Source of the DNA: JBBSHJ01 sp038253135
Lineage (GTDB): Bacteria > Actinomycetota > Actinomycetes > Mycobacteriales > QHCD01
Length of the DNA: 17,840 nt
Assembly: GCA_038253135.1 (NCBI GenBank)
Contig: JBBSHJ010000068.1
Coordinates: forward strand, 1-17,840
Direction: 5' to 3'
Part shown: positions 7,883 through 14,322 of the stretch, piece after piece
How the letters are laid out: the number at the start of each line of letters is the position of its first letter
Numbering within the stretch: position 1 is the first letter of the stretch
The notes under the pieces: model-generated
The model's database searches: none
Seen by the model: only the letters and a program-made list of their open reading frames with translations
What the model was told of the DNA's origin: nothing
Program-made: the position numbers and the translations under genes

Positions 7883-8077
7883 TTAGCTACCGGCGCCCGG
7901 ATCGGCGCCGCCCGCCGGCAGGGTCGCCTCGTCGATCAGCAGCACCGGTATGCCGTCGCGCACCGGATAGGCCCGCCCGCACCCGGTACAGGTGAGCGTC
8001 TCGCCGGTCTCGCGCAGCGGCTGCCGGCAGGCCGGACAGGCCAGGATCTCGAGCAGCTGGGGGTCGATGAGCGCCAT
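7883..8077 (-). CDS. Trm112-like small zinc-binding protein
   Basis: A 64-residue protein starting at ATG 8077, one base after the manB stop (TGA c ATG). Four cysteines, C14 and C17 (ACPACRQP) and C30 and C33 (TCTGCGRAYP), form a zinc ribbon, and YPVRDGIPVLL is the conserved Trm112/YcaR C-terminal motif. In eukaryotes and archaea Trm112 is the activating partner of several methyltransferases; bacterial homologues are often found beside lipid or sugar genes and their partner is mostly unknown. Its fixed position between manB and the SIS gene suggests a role connected to these enzymes, but that is inference. Length is normal for the family. Confidence 0.93.
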   Translation of the reverse strand: MALIDPQLLEILACPACRQPLRETGETLTCTGCGRAYPVRDGIPVLLIDEATLPAGGADPGAGS

Positions 8078-8078
8078 G

Positions 8079-9500
8079 TCAGCCGGTCCCCCGCACGAGC
8101 GCGAGCACCTCGTCGCGCAGCGCGCTCATCCGCGCCCTGTCGGGCGCCTCGACGTTGAGCCGCAGCAACGGCTCGGTGTTGGACGCCCGCAGGTTGAACC
8201 AACGGCCGTCACCGAGGTCGACGGTGAGCCCGTCGAGCTCGTCGATCGTGACGCCGTCCGTGCCGCCGTACGCCGCCCGGACGGCGGCCGCGCGGGCGGC
8301 CTGGTCATCGACCGTCGAGTTGATCTCGCCGGATGCGCAGTAACGCGAGAAGTCGGCGGTCAGGGTCGAGAGCGGGCCGTCCTGGCCACCGAGCGCGGCC
8401 AGCACATGCATCGCGGCGAGCATCCCCGTGTCCGCGCGCCAGAAGTCGCGGAAGTAGTAGTGCGCGGAGTGCTCGCCGCCGAAGATCGCACCGGTCGTGG
8501 CCATCTCCTGCTTGATGAACGAGTGCCCGACGCGGGTGCGCACCGGCGTGCCGCCGTGCTCGCGGACGATCTCGGGCACCGCCCGCGAGGTGATCAGATT
8601 GTGGATGATGGTGCTGCCAGGATCTTTAGCCAGCTCACGAGTTGCGACGAGCGCCGTGACGGCGGAGGGAGGAACCGGGTCGCCATGCTCGTCGACGACG
8701 AAGCACCGGTCGGCGTCACCGTCAAAGGCGACGCCGATGTCGGCACCCTCGGCGCGCACCCTGGCCTGCAGGTCGACGATGTTCGTGGGATCCAGCGGGT
8801 TGGCTTCGTGGTTGGGGAAGGCGCCGTCCAGCTCGAAATACATCGGCACGATCTCCAGCGGCAGGCTGGGCAGGATTTCCCCGCCGAGCACGGCCGGCAC
8901 CGTGTAACCACCCATGCCGTTGCCGGCGTCCACCACGACCTTGAGCGGCCGGATGCCGCTGAGGTCGACCAGCGTGCGCAGGTGCGCGGCGTACTCGGAC
9001 AGCACGTCGTGGCTGCGGATCGTGCCGGTCGCGCCGCCGAAGGCCGGGATGCCTTGCTCGAGGTCGCGGCGGATGTCGGTCAGCCCAGACTCCTGTCCGA
9101 CCGGCGCGGCGCCGGCCCGGCACAGCTTGATGCCGTTGTACCGCGCCGGATTGTGGCTGGCCGTGAACATGGCGCCGGGCAGGTTCATCGACCCGGAGGC
9201 GAAGTAGAGCATGTCGGTCGAGCCGAGGCCCGCGTCGACGACGTCGGCGCCCTGCCCGGTCACCCCTTCGGCGAACGCGAGCGAGAGCGCCGCACCGGAC
9301 TCGCGCATGTCATGGGCCATCACGACGGCGCCGGCATCCGTCAACCGCACAAAAGCCGCACCGACCGCCCTGGCGATCGTGCCGTCGAGCTGATCGGGCA
9401 CCGTGCCGCGGACGTCGTACGCCTTGATCAGGGCACCGAGGTCGGCATCGACCGGCGGGATCGCCGTGCCGCCGCCAGTCGGCGACGCGCTTCGCCCCAT
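8079..9500 (-). CDS. manB: Phosphomannomutase/phosphoglucomutase
   Basis: A 473-residue alpha-D-phosphohexomutase converting mannose-6-phosphate to mannose-1-phosphate (and probably the glucose phosphates). All four family motifs are present: catalytic serine loop TASHNP (S115), metal-binding DGDADR (260-265), sugar-binding GGEHSAH (341-347) and the phosphate loop RASNTEP near the C-terminus. A GTG at 9509 gives a slightly longer frame, but GGAGGAGGG (9509-9517) sits 8 nt before the ATG at 9500 and overlaps that GTG, so the ATG is chosen. It lies 75 nt after the DUF3499 stop and 1 nt before the Trm112-like gene. Its product would be used by GDP-mannose pyrophosphorylase for mannosylated lipids and proteins. 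With manA it forms a complete two-step route in one operon. Confidence 0.96.
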   Translation of the reverse strand: MGRSASPTGGGTAIPPVDADLGALIKAYDVRGTVPDQLDGTIARAVGAAFVRLTDAGAVVMAHDMRESGAALSLAFAEGVTGQGADVVDAGLGSTDMLYFASGSMNLPGAMFTASHNPARYNGIKLCRAGAAPVGQESGLTDIRRDLEQGIPAFGGATGTIRSHDVLSEYAAHLRTLVDLSGIRPLKVVVDAGNGMGGYTVPAVLGGEILPSLPLEIVPMYFELDGAFPNHEANPLDPTNIVDLQARVRAEGADIGVAFDGDADRCFVVDEHGDPVPPSAVTALVATRELAKDPGSTIIHNLITSRAVPEIVREHGGTPVRTRVGHSFIKQEMATTGAIFGGEHSAHYYFRDFWRADTGMLAAMHVLAALGGQDGPLSTLTADFSRYCASGEINSTVDDQAARAAAVRAAYGGTDGVTIDELDGLTVDLGDGRWFNLRASNTEPLLRLNVEAPDRARMSALRDEVLALVRGTG

Positions 9501-9508
9501 CTGACCCA

Positions 9509-9517
9509 CCCTCCTCC
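9509..9517 (-). promoter_or_regulatory. Ribosome binding site deciding the manB start
   Basis: The minus strand reads GGAGGAGGG, 8 nt ahead of ATG 9500. The alternative GTG at 9509-9507 abuts this element and would have no usable spacing. Confidence 0.8.
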
Positions 9518-9575
9518 GCCGGGTCGGCGGAACGCGTCGGACCGGACGGCCTGACGGCTACCGAGACTAGTGGGG

Positions 9576-9974
9576 TCAGTCGGGATCGCGCACGACCCGC
9601 AGGTGACCGCGCCGGCCACGGGCCGGATGCTTCCCGCCGGGTGAGGCCGACCCCTCGTCGTGGGCCGGACCGTCGAGCGGCGGATCGGTGAACCGGGGCG
9701 CCGGCCGGGCGGCCTCGCGGACGGCGTCGGCGAGCGCTTCGAGATCGTCACCGGTCGGGAACGGGTCGACGAACTCGCCCGCGTACCGCATGACCTCCCA
9801 GCCGCGCGGCGCAGTCAGCGAGCGTGCGTGCATCGCGCAGAGGTCGTAGCTGTGCGGCTCGGCGTAGGTGGCGAGCGGACCGACCACCGCGGTCGAATCG
9901 GAATAGACGTAGGTGAGCGTGGCCACGGCCGGATGAGCGCAGCCGGTGCGCGAGCAGCGGCGCCGTACCATCAT
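9576..9974 (-). CDS. DUF3499 family protein
   Basis: A 132-residue protein. The N-terminus VRRRCSRTGCAHPAVATLTY, followed by VYSDSTAVVGPLATYAEPHS, YDLCAMH and LTAPRGWEVMRY, matches the actinobacterial DUF3499 family almost word for word. C7, C12, C46 and H49 could bind a metal ion, probably zinc; this is inference from the ligand pattern. Two adjacent ATGs (9974 and 9971) are possible starts; GGGGA at 6-nt spacing favours 9974. Longer upstream frame is non-coding. The C-terminal 40 residues are polar and low in complexity. It is the first gene of the manB-manA cluster, separated from manB by 75 nt, and its function is unknown. It is divergent from the zincin-like gene, a common arrangement in this phylum as far as I recall. 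Confidence 0.93.
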   Translation of the reverse strand: MMVRRRCSRTGCAHPAVATLTYVYSDSTAVVGPLATYAEPHSYDLCAMHARSLTAPRGWEVMRYAGEFVDPFPTGDDLEALADAVREAARPAPRFTDPPLDGPAHDEGSASPGGKHPARGRRGHLRVVRDPD

Positions 9975-9996
9975 CGCCGGTCCCCGATCGCCGTCA

Positions 9997-10013
9997 GGCC
10001 GCCAACGGCGGCC
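9997..10013. repeat. Short perfect hairpin upstream of the DUF3499 gene
   Basis: GGCCGCC (9997-10003), a 3-nt spacer, and GGCGGCC (10007-10013) form a perfect 7-bp stem. It lies 22 bp before the DUF3499 start, so it could be in the 5' leader of the operon. Such GC hairpins also arise by chance in this composition. Confidence 0.4.
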
Positions 10014-10158
10014 GGGCACGGATTGCTCACGGCTGGTGACGATATCCGTCCCGAACGACGGTCGACGGGTGCCACGCCCATCGCCGGCCGCCCGCGGGGG
10101 CGACGGCGCCCGCATGACGGCGCGCCGTTCGGTGCCTGCGGGCGGCGGAAGTCTTTGC

Positions 10159-10164
10159 GACAAT
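10159..10164 (+). promoter_or_regulatory. Possible -10 element of a leaderless promoter for the FHA-like ORF
   Basis: GACAAT lies 7 nt before the ATG at 10172. This places the expected transcription start at the A of the start codon, the geometry of actinobacterial leaderless genes. No clear -35 element is seen and no ribosome binding site precedes the ATG. Confidence 0.42.
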
Positions 10165-10171
10165 CGCGCGC

Positions 10172-10534
10172 ATGACGACGGGCCCGCACGGCGGAGCCGG
10201 CACGCCGGAGGCGGTGCGCGTCACCGTCACCTCCGCGGCCGGGTCGTGCGTGCTCGCGCCCGGCATGGCCGTGACGTTCGGGCGTGCGGTCGACCCGCCG
10301 CCGCGGCCGCCGGCGCCGCATCTCGCCCTGACGAGCGATCGGTCGATGCACACGCACGCCGGCACCGTTGCCCCGCTCCCGGATGGCCCCGGCCCGGTCG
10401 CTGGAATCTCCCGAAGCCATGGGCACCACGGAGCCAAGAACACCGACCAGACGTCGTACGCGAACAGCTCGGACAACCCGAGCGGCCGGGCCAAGAACCG
10501 GCGGGTCGTGATCACGGTGCGAGCCGCGTCCTGA
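10172..10534 (+). CDS. Small protein with an FHA-like N-terminal half (possibly degenerate)
   Basis: A 120-residue frame with GC-rich wobble positions in its first two thirds. Residues 16-75 have the strand pattern of a forkhead-associated domain: VRVTVTSAAGSCVLAPGMAV, then TFGRA with the GR turn, then PHLALTSDRSMHTHAGTVAP. FHA domains bind phosphothreonine peptides. The second half (from about residue 76, GPVAGISRSHGHHG onward) does not look like the rest of an FHA domain, and its third positions are less GC-rich, so the end may have been altered by a frameshift or be a decayed tail. A minus-strand frame also runs through this region because third positions coincide; I prefer the plus frame for its FHA-like pattern and -10 element. 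It ends 33 nt before the zincin-like gene. Confidence 0.4.
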   Translation: MTTGPHGGAGTPEAVRVTVTSAAGSCVLAPGMAVTFGRAVDPPPRPPAPHLALTSDRSMHTHAGTVAPLPDGPGPVAGISRSHGHHGAKNTDQTSYANSSDNPSGRAKNRRVVITVRAAS

Positions 10535-10560
10535 CCGGTCTTCGGCCGCCTCGGTAGGCT
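10531..10560 (+). promoter_or_regulatory. Likely leaderless promoter of the zincin-like gene
   Basis: TAGGCT (10555-10560) fits the actinobacterial -10 form TANNNT and ends 7 nt before the GTG start at 10568. CTGACC (10531-10536) could be a -35 with an 18-bp spacer. No ribosome binding site precedes the GTG, consistent with a transcript beginning at or beside the start codon. Confidence 0.55.
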
Positions 10561-10567
10561 CGGGTCC

Positions 10568-11065
10568 GTGGCGGACAAGGTGCAGCCGGCCGGGGCCTCG
10601 GCCGCGGGTCCAGATGGTCCCGACCGGCGGCGGAGGCGGCGGGACCGGCGCGGTCGGGGCATGCGCGGGACGATCGCGCCCGCCTACGTGCCGATCGCGC
10701 GTTCTCGCTCTCAGCGGTTCGACGGCAAGGTGCTCGACGCCGTCGAAGACCTCGAGGCGCACAGCGGGCGCGACCTCGCCGACCTTGAATTCGCAGTCGT
10801 CGACGTGCCCCCGGTCGGCGCGGGTGAGAACGAGGCGGAGTTCGGGCCCGACATGCTCGCCGACGGCGGCGTGCCGCTGTCGAGGATCCTGCCGTCCACC
10901 GGCACCGGCACGGACACGACCCCGCCGCGGATCGTGCTCTACCGCCGACCGCTCGAGGCGCGCGCCGAGACGGACGAGGACCTCGACGAGGTCATTCTCG
11001 AGGTCGTCGCCGAGCAGGTCGCGGCCGTGCTCGGAATCGACCGCGAGGACCTTGACCAGTCCTAA
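10568..11065 (+). CDS. Zincin-like metallopeptidase-family protein (DUF1025/PF06262 type) lacking HExxH
   Basis: A 165-residue protein from GTG 10568. An Arg-rich N-terminus (20-34) precedes a domain with RFDGKVLDAVEDLEAH, LEFAVVDVPP and RIVLYRRPLEARA, which matches the actinobacterial branch of the metallopeptidase family PF06262. In family members with a zinc site the last helix carries HExxH. Here the equivalent segment, EVVAEQVAAVLGID, has A148 and A152 where the histidines should be, keeping only E149. Peptidase activity is therefore unlikely; I recall that close actinobacterial relatives show the same loss, so it is probably a family trait rather than a local mutation. It stands between the DUF3499 gene (divergent) and the glycosyltransferase cassette. 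Its biological role is unknown. Confidence 0.85.
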   Translation: MADKVQPAGASAAGPDGPDRRRRRRDRRGRGMRGTIAPAYVPIARSRSQRFDGKVLDAVEDLEAHSGRDLADLEFAVVDVPPVGAGENEAEFGPDMLADGGVPLSRILPSTGTGTDTTPPRIVLYRRPLEARAETDEDLDEVILEVVAEQVAAVLGIDREDLDQS

Positions 11066-11109
11066 TCAGGGAGCGGTTAACGGCCGGGCAGCGCCGCACC
11101 GCCTATCCA

Positions 11110-11139
11110 TTGTGCCAAGTTGTAACAAAGGCATGTAAA
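11110..11139 (+). promoter_or_regulatory. Possible promoter of the glycosyltransferase cassette
   Basis: TTGTGC (11110-11115) and TGTAAA (11134-11139) are spaced by 18 bp in an unusually AT-rich stretch upstream of the cassette. The transcript would have a leader of roughly 140 nt. Matches are partial, so this is a suggestion only. Confidence 0.3.
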
Positions 11140-11162
11140 AAGCTCTTTGAGACTCGGCGGAT

Positions 11163-11203
11163 CACCGGAAATCCCGGTGTTTCCTCTACCTGGAAAAGTA
11201 GAG
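11163..11203 (+). repeat. Two tandem hairpins in the leader of the glycosyltransferase gene
   Basis: CACCGG (11163-11168) pairs with CCGGTG (11174-11179) across a 5-nt loop, followed by TTT. CTCTAC (11184-11189) pairs with GTAGAG (11198-11203) across an 8-nt loop. Both stems are perfect and lie in a stretch much less GC-rich than the surroundings. They could be a terminator for the preceding zincin-like gene or part of a structured leader; I recognise no known riboswitch. Confidence 0.5.
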
Positions 11204-11283
11204 TTACCCCGCTGTAGTGCGATCCGGTCGCGGCATGAGAATGGCTCGGAGCGGTGCCGCGCTCATCACCCGTCGGAGAGATC

Positions 11284-12609
11284 ATGTCGAGAACCGGACC
11301 GCTGGCTCTGATCATTTCCGCCAGCATGGGCGGGGGGCACGACGGCGCGGCCGCGGAGTTGAAGCGGCGTCTCGTCGATTCCGGGTGGACCGTCGACGTG
11401 CGCGACTTTCTGGACGCGATACCTGCGCGGCTCGGCCTCGCCCTGCGGTCGGGATACCGGACCCAGTTGAATTACGCGCCGTCGTCGTACGACCGGCTTT
11501 ATCGGTTACTCGACCACAACGGCAAGGCGTTTCGTGCGGTGCGGCAGTCGACCTCGATCGCCGATGCGCGGCTACGGTCCTGGGCCGCCGGTGCCGACAT
11601 CGCGATCTCCGTCTATCCGCTCGCGAGCCAGTGCCTCGGCCGGATGCGAGCGGCCGGGCGGATCGGCATTCCGGTGATCACCTACCTCACCGATCTTTCG
11701 GTCCACCCGATCTGGGTGTCACCGGGTGTGGACCTGCACGCGGCCCTGCACGAGGTCACGGCGGAACAGGTCCGCGCGATCGCTCCGAGCGCCAACGTCG
11801 AACTCTGCGCGCCACTTGTCCGGCCGGAATTCGGACCGGATCCGCTTCGCCGGGCCGCGCTCCGGGCGGCGTACGGCGTCCCGGCCGGCGAGCAGGTGGC
11901 GCTGGTGGTCGCCGGCGCCTGGGGTGTCGGCGCGGTCGAGCGCACCGTCGAGAAGCTGATCGCGACACCGGGCGTGCACCCGATGGTCGTGTGCGCTCGG
12001 AACGAGCGGCTGCTCGCCGGCCTGTCCGGTCGCCGCGACGTCACGGCGATCGCGTGGAGCGATGACATGCCCGGGCTGCTGGCGACGGCCGATCTGGTGG
12101 TGCAGAACGCCGGCGGGCTGACCAGCCTGGAGGCCTTCGCCACCGGCGTGCCGGTCCTGAGCGTCGGATGCCTACCGGGGCATGGCGAGGCCAACGCGGC
12201 CGCGATGACCGCCGCCGGCCTGGCGGCGCACGCCTGCGGCGTGGATCTCGACACCCTGCTGGTGGAGGTGCTGGGTAGCGAGTTGGCCTCGGCCCGAGCC
12301 CAGGGCCATGCTCGTTCCATGCTGCGCCAGCCGGACCTCGTCGAGCACGTCACGGCGCTGGCGGCGCTGGCGGCACCGCCGGCGCCACGGGTGCCGAAGC
12401 GGCTGACCAGCGTCGCGGCCGCATCGGGCGTCGCCGTCATCGTCGCGCTGAGCGGCCCGAGCGTCGCCGCCTTGGCGGACCGCGACTCGGGCGCCGATCT
12501 GCGGACCGACCTCGAGCGGACCAGCCTGCTCACCCACTTCCGGAACGTCGACTCGACCATCGACGCTCGGATGCGGGCCCCCCTCCCCCAGTATCGGCGG
12601 CTGCGATGA
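11284..12609 (+). CDS. MGDG-synthase-type glycosyltransferase with a C-terminal membrane segment
   Basis: A 441-residue protein; ATG 11284 is chosen because GGAGAG stands just before it. The N-terminus, LIISASMGGGHDGAAAELKR, with the GGGH loop at 16-19, is that of the monogalactosyldiacylglycerol synthase N-terminal domain (PF06925). The C-terminal half has the GT28-type nucleotide-sugar signature QNAGGLTSLEAFATGVPVL (from about residue 274). Such enzymes transfer a sugar from a UDP-sugar to a lipid acceptor on the inner membrane face. Unlike typical members it ends with a hydrophobic stretch (about 379-404, LTSVAAASGVAVIVALSGPS) and a 35-residue polar tail, suggesting membrane anchoring with the tail outside. 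It overlaps the deacetylase gene by 4 bp (ATGA), so the two are probably coupled. Sugar and acceptor cannot be read from sequence. Confidence 0.88.
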   Translation: MSRTGPLALIISASMGGGHDGAAAELKRRLVDSGWTVDVRDFLDAIPARLGLALRSGYRTQLNYAPSSYDRLYRLLDHNGKAFRAVRQSTSIADARLRSWAAGADIAISVYPLASQCLGRMRAAGRIGIPVITYLTDLSVHPIWVSPGVDLHAALHEVTAEQVRAIAPSANVELCAPLVRPEFGPDPLRRAALRAAYGVPAGEQVALVVAGAWGVGAVERTVEKLIATPGVHPMVVCARNERLLAGLSGRRDVTAIAWSDDMPGLLATADLVVQNAGGLTSLEAFATGVPVLSVGCLPGHGEANAAAMTAAGLAAHACGVDLDTLLVEVLGSELASARAQGHARSMLRQPDLVEHVTALAALAAPPAPRVPKRLTSVAAASGVAVIVALSGPSVAALADRDSGADLRTDLERTSLLTHFRNVDSTIDARMRAPLPQYRRLR

Positions 12610-13346
12610 CCCGCCTCGCCACCGCGATGGCGCACGCTCCCGTCGTGCTCGCCGGTGCGGGGCTGCTCGCGAGCGCCGGACACGCCGTACCGGCCGTGAC
12701 CACCTGGCCGTGGCTGCGGCGTACCGTCTCGGCGTCCCTGCACGGCGAGCGCGACGGTACGACGGTGGCGGTCACCTTTGACGACGGCCCGCACCCGGAG
12801 GCGACCCCGCTGCTCCTGGACCTGCTGCGCGATCTCGACGTGCCCGCCACCTTCTTCGTCCTCGGCCAGAACGTCGCCCGGTGGCCCGACGTCGCGCGGC
12901 GGATCGCCGGCGAGGGGCACGAGGTGGCGGTGCACGGCTGGACGCACCGCAATCACCTGCGCCTCGCGCCGTCGACCGTCGTGGCCGAGGACCGGCGGAC
13001 GGCCGCACTGGTCACCGACGTCTGCGGCGTCCGGCCGCGGCTGGCCCGGCCGCCGTACGGTGTCGTGACCGCAGGCGATCTGGCCGCCGCCCGCGCGATC
13101 GGCCTGCGGCTGCTGCTCTGGACCGCGTGGGGCCGCGACTGGGAGGAACGGGCGACGCCGGCCACGATCCTTGGCCGCCTGGACCCGGGACTCCGGGCCG
13201 GGTCGACGTTGCTGCTGCACGACAGCGACTGCACGTCCGCACCAAACTCGTGGCGCGCGACCCTGGCCGCGGTGCCGGAGGTGGTCCGCCGGGTGCGCGC
13301 GGCCGGAGGCGATCTCGTCACCGCGTCGACCCATCTGGCCGGCTGA
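12606..13346 (+). CDS. Polysaccharide deacetylase (NodB/CE4 family)
   Basis: A 246-residue protein whose ATG overlaps the glycosyltransferase stop by 4 bp. The carbohydrate esterase 4 motifs are complete: TFDDGP (57-62, catalytic D59 and metal-binding D60), HGWTH (metal ligands H110 and H114), RPPYG (148-152), and LLLHDSD with H205. A hydrophobic N-terminal stretch (about 10-32) suggests a signal anchor or uncleaved signal, so the catalytic domain probably acts outside the membrane. The family removes N- or O-acetyl groups from sugars such as GlcNAc in peptidoglycan, chitin-like chains or polysaccharide intermediates. Coupling to the upstream glycosyltransferase suggests that its substrate is the sugar that enzyme adds, for example a GlcNAc-lipid; this is inference. 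Confidence 0.93.
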   Translation: MTRLATAMAHAPVVLAGAGLLASAGHAVPAVTTWPWLRRTVSASLHGERDGTTVAVTFDDGPHPEATPLLLDLLRDLDVPATFFVLGQNVARWPDVARRIAGEGHEVAVHGWTHRNHLRLAPSTVVAEDRRTAALVTDVCGVRPRLARPPYGVVTAGDLAAARAIGLRLLLWTAWGRDWEERATPATILGRLDPGLRAGSTLLLHDSDCTSAPNSWRATLAAVPEVVRRVRAAGGDLVTASTHLAG

Positions 13347-13371
13347 CGTCGACCGTGCCCGCCCGCCGCTC

Positions 13372-14322
13372 ATGACGGTCATCTCCGTCCTCGCCGCTCT
13401 GGCGGCCGCGCTGTGCTTCGCCGGCACCAGCGTCGTGCAGCATGTCGTCGTGGCCGGGGTGCCCCAGCACCCGGCGCTGTCCTGGCCGTTCCTGCGGGCG
13501 CTGCTGCGCAAACCGTGGTGGCTCGCATCGCAGGCTCTGGATGTCGCCGGCGTGCTCCTGCAGGCGATCGCGCTGCGCTACGGGCCGGTGCTGCTGGTAC
13601 AGCCGCTGATCGCGCTCGGTCTCGTCTTCGCCGTACCGCTGCGCGACGTGGTGGGCCGGCGCCTCCCGCGGCGCCGGCCCCTGCTCGCGGCGGCGGCCGC
13701 CTGTGCCGGCGTCGGCGTCCTCGTCGTGATGCTGGAACCGGCCCAAACGGGTCGGGTGCGCGGACCGTGGACGGCAGGGACGGCGTACGTCGTGGTGCTG
13801 GCCGCCGTGGTCGTCGGTGCCGGCGCGGCCCATCGCAAGCGCCGCGGCACCGGGCGATCGGCGATCCTGGCCGCGACCGGCGGCGCGATGCTCGGCGCCG
13901 CGGTGGTCGCGATGAAGCCGGTGGTGACCGCAGTCCCGCACATCGGCACGGTGCTCACCTCGTGGCCGGTCTATGCGATGGTGCCGTGCGCGCTCGCCGG
14001 CGTCATGCTCAGCCAGTCGGCGTTGCAGACCTCGTCGCTCACGCTGCCGTTGACCCTGCAAACCCTGGTCGAGCCGATCGTGGCCGCGCTCGGCGGCGTC
14101 TTGCTGCTCGGCGAGCGGATCGGGGCCGGAACCGGCCGCGCCGTCGCGGCCGGAATCGCCCTCGCCGTCGCCGCTGCGGCCATCGTGGCGCTGGCGCGGT
14201 GGCACGCGGTCGACGACGCGCGAGCGTCGGGTGCACGAACCGGCCGGCCGGGCCGGCTGATCGACCGGACTGATCAACCAGAGACTGGATCGGGTCACAA
14301 TCAGAGACTGGGATCGGGCTAG
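13372..14322 (+). CDS. DMT-superfamily (EamA/NIPA-like) membrane transporter
   Basis: A 316-residue protein from ATG 13372, 25 nt after the deacetylase stop. Nine to ten hydrophobic segments are visible, starting SVLAALAAALCFAGTSVVQH and including ALRYGPVLLVQPLIALGLVF and QTLVEPIVAALGGVLLLGE; the two-fold repeat with small-residue-rich helices is typical of drug/metabolite transporters. The substrate is unknown; the context suggests a sugar, a lipid-linked intermediate or a small metabolite. The last 35-40 residues are a polar tail (DDARASGARTGRPGRLIDRT onward) that looks unlike the rest of the protein and contains a short tandem DNA repeat (14279-14318). Its TAG stop shares CTAG with the stop of the convergent whiB gene, so the tail may have been acquired by read-through into that junction. 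Confidence 0.87.
   Translation: MTVISVLAALAAALCFAGTSVVQHVVVAGVPQHPALSWPFLRALLRKPWWLASQALDVAGVLLQAIALRYGPVLLVQPLIALGLVFAVPLRDVVGRRLPRRRPLLAAAAACAGVGVLVVMLEPAQTGRVRGPWTAGTAYVVVLAAVVVGAGAAHRKRRGTGRSAILAATGGAMLGAAVVAMKPVVTAVPHIGTVLTSWPVYAMVPCALAGVMLSQSALQTSSLTLPLTLQTLVEPIVAALGGVLLLGERIGAGTGRAVAAGIALAVAAAAIVALARWHAVDDARASGARTGRPGRLIDRTDQPETGSGHNQRLGSG
14279..14318. repeat. Two-copy imperfect tandem repeat at the 3' end of the transporter gene
   Basis: CAGAGACTGGATCGGG (14279-14294) recurs as CAGAGACTGGGATCGGG (14302-14318), a 23-bp period with one inserted G. It encodes part of the odd polar tail of the transporter and ends at the CTAG shared by both stops. Confidence 0.75.

Noticed and set aside
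7992..9554. Plus-strand frame of 520 codons opposite manB
   Set aside because: manB shows all four hexomutase motifs; this is its antisense shadow.
11682..13511. Minus-strand frame of 609 codons opposite the glycosyltransferase and deacetylase
   Set aside because: Ser/Arg-rich with no domain, while the plus strand encodes two clear enzymes with overlapping start and stop.
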